Part shown: positions 14,900-15,494 of the stretch, in pieces
Position numbering within the stretch: position 1 is the first letter of the stretch
Layout of the letters: every line of letters starts with the position of its first letter
Origin: an uncultured Saprospiraceae bacterium
Lineage (GTDB): Bacteria > Bacteroidota > Bacteroidia > Chitinophagales > Saprospiraceae
Direction: 5' to 3'
DNA length: 15,494 nt
NCBI GenBank assembly: GCA_937967535.1
Contig: CALCMV010000196.1
Coordinates: 1-15,494, forward strand
The notes under the pieces: model-generated
The model's database searches: none
The model's input: only the letters and a program-made list of their open reading frames with translations
What the model was told of the DNA's origin: nothing
Program-made: the position numbers and the translations under genes

Positions 14900-15219
14900 G
14901 TTGATTTAGTTTTTTTAGGACCTCTCTTCTTCGTGATTAAGTCCAAATCCTGTAATTTCCTACCCAATACATCATCTTTTGCAATGTCTTTCAAATCATC
15001 TTTCAAACCCAAAACAGACAGCACTTGTAGCATGACTCCGATGCTAATGTGTTCACTTCCTTTTTCGACATGCCAAAGGGTTTTTCTGGAGATATTTGCT
15101 CTATTGGCTACTTGTTCGGTAGTAAACTTTCTTCTTAATCTTGCGAGTTTGATGTTTTCACCTATATGTGCAAGTATTCTTTTTTCTTTTGGTAATAATT
15201 TCGGACTTTTAGCTCCCAT
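14896..15219 (-). CDS. hipB: HipB-family XRE antitoxin and autorepressor
   Basis: The protein has 107 residues from the ATG at 15219. An in-frame TTG at 15240 lies upstream, but it falls in the promoter/operator, so the ATG is the better start. The helix-turn-helix is at about 34-56 (TEQVANRANISRKTLWHVEK). A basic tail, KKRGPKKTKST, ends the protein. HipB neutralises HipA and represses the operon. Directly upstream are TAGAAA/TTTCTA inverted repeats overlapping the proximal promoter, which fits autoregulation. The stop overlaps the hipA start. Confidence 0.9.
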   Translation of the reverse strand: MGAKSPKLLPKEKRILAHIGENIKLARLRRKFTTEQVANRANISRKTLWHVEKGSEHISIGVMLQVLSVLGLKDDLKDIAKDDVLGRKLQDLDLITKKRGPKKTKST

Positions 15220-15223
15220 AATA

Positions 15224-15261
15224 TTTCTATTTAGAAACAAAAATACATTAAATGTTTCTAA
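15224..15261 (-). promoter_or_regulatory. Putative HipB operator: three TTTCTA/TAGAAA half-sites
   Basis: A 9-bp perfect inverted repeat, TTAGAAACA (15231-15239) against TGTTTCTAA (15253-15261), has 13 nt between its arms. A further half-site TTTCTA (15224-15229) makes a second palindrome, TTTCTA-TT-TAGAAA (15224-15237). The repeats overlap the -7 box and likely start site of the proximal hipBA promoter, where a bound repressor would block RNA polymerase. Confidence 0.65.
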
Positions 15262-15268
15262 TTGACAA
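15238..15268 (-). promoter_or_regulatory. Proximal hipBA promoter: TTG-N20-TATTTTTG
   Basis: On the - strand TTG (15268-15266) and TATTTTTG (15245-15238) are 20 nt apart, matching the consensus. The predicted start site is only about 12 nt before the hipB ATG. Confidence 0.6.
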
Positions 15269-15310
15269 CATTATAATCTTAAAAAGTTGAATAATAAAAA
15301 CAAAGAAGTA

Positions 15311-15387
15311 AATTTTTCCAAAGCTATCCACCCACTCAAAAGTACATCACATCAACAAAATGACAAAACATCCAAATGAAATGCAGC
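15311..15387 (-). promoter_or_regulatory. Leader/promoter repeat, copy D, distal promoter of hipBA
   Basis: On the - strand TTTG (15367-15364), 19 nt, TACTTTTG (15344-15337). It is identical to copy C over 15334-15361 and 15370-15387, separated by an 8-bp insertion (15362-15369). The insertion itself supplies the correctly spaced TTTG. It would give a second, upstream start about 110 nt before hipB. Confidence 0.6.
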
Positions 15388-15443
15388 CTATGTCTAAGAT
15401 TTAGATTAAATGAAGTATGGCGTGAGTTTTTTCTGAGCTATTT

Positions 15444-15494
15444 CTATTCTCCGACAATAATATTAAGAGAACTTTGATAAGTATTTTCGTTAAT
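15444..15494 (-). other. Possible end of a - strand gene entering from the right edge
   Basis: The - strand frame beginning at the window edge reads INENTYQSSLNIIVGE and then a stop (15444-15446), which looks like a protein tail. Another frame is open for longer (32 codons), so the case is weak. The space 15388-15443 shows nothing else. Confidence 0.2.

Noticed and set aside
15219..15240. hipB start at the TTG 15240
   Set aside because: It would start translation at or before the predicted transcript start and inside the operator; the ATG at 15219 fits better.
12121..15387. Integron cassette array with attC sites between the toxin-antitoxin genes
   Set aside because: The layout invites it, but the repeats lack the GTTRRRY/RYYYAAC core pair on the needed strand, do not fold as attC hairpins, and no integrase is in the window. 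GTTAGGT at 13524 is isolated.

Overview
The window looks like chromosomal DNA of a member of the Bacteroidota. It is AT-rich, and several genes are preceded by the Bacteroidota promoter pattern TAnnTTTG, in the better cases with TTG or TTTG 19-21 nt upstream. The gene families fit too: AAA-ATPase-like/PD-(D/E)XK proteins in tandem and secreted S9 peptidases. I cannot place it below phylum level from sequence alone.

Left part (1-6695, all + strand). Two tandem copies of an AAA-ATPase-like/PD-(D/E)XK nuclease family gene come first, the left one cut by the window edge. They share an 84-bp perfectly identical tract inside otherwise diverged sequence. A polyprenyl-phosphate-type family 2 glycosyltransferase, a sulfotransferase-like protein with a probable TTG start, and a secreted oligopeptidase B (ptrB) with its own promoter follow. 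About 400 bp without a gene comes next and ends in a strong + strand terminator that no recognised + gene explains.

Middle part (7098-11982). A stand-alone 5-oxoprolinase subunit C-like gene (- strand) lies divergent to rfbA (glucose-1-phosphate thymidylyltransferase). Between them is a 165-bp element with 12-bp terminal inverted repeats and a possible 5-bp target duplication. rfbA converges on a CoiA-like zinc-motif protein across a 320-bp gap packed with palindromes. A tRNA-Ala(GGC) with the G3-U70 identity pair and a UPF0104/flippase-like membrane protein follow. A possible 48-codon small gene overlaps the end of the latter.

Right part (12120-15388, all - strand). This is a compact stress/toxin island. 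Read 5' to 3' on the - strand it holds hipB-hipA, a RelE/HigB-like toxin with an XRE antitoxin, and a small secreted protein. Each of these three units is preceded by a copy of one related 60-80 bp repeat that carries a TAnnTTTG promoter and a similar transcribed leader. Each downstream copy sits right behind the previous gene unit. A fourth, orphan copy lies after the last gene. hipB also has a proximal promoter overlapped by an obvious TAGAAA/TTTCTA operator. The serial 'promoter-leader plus gene' layout with a repeat at every junction is the most unusual feature of the window.
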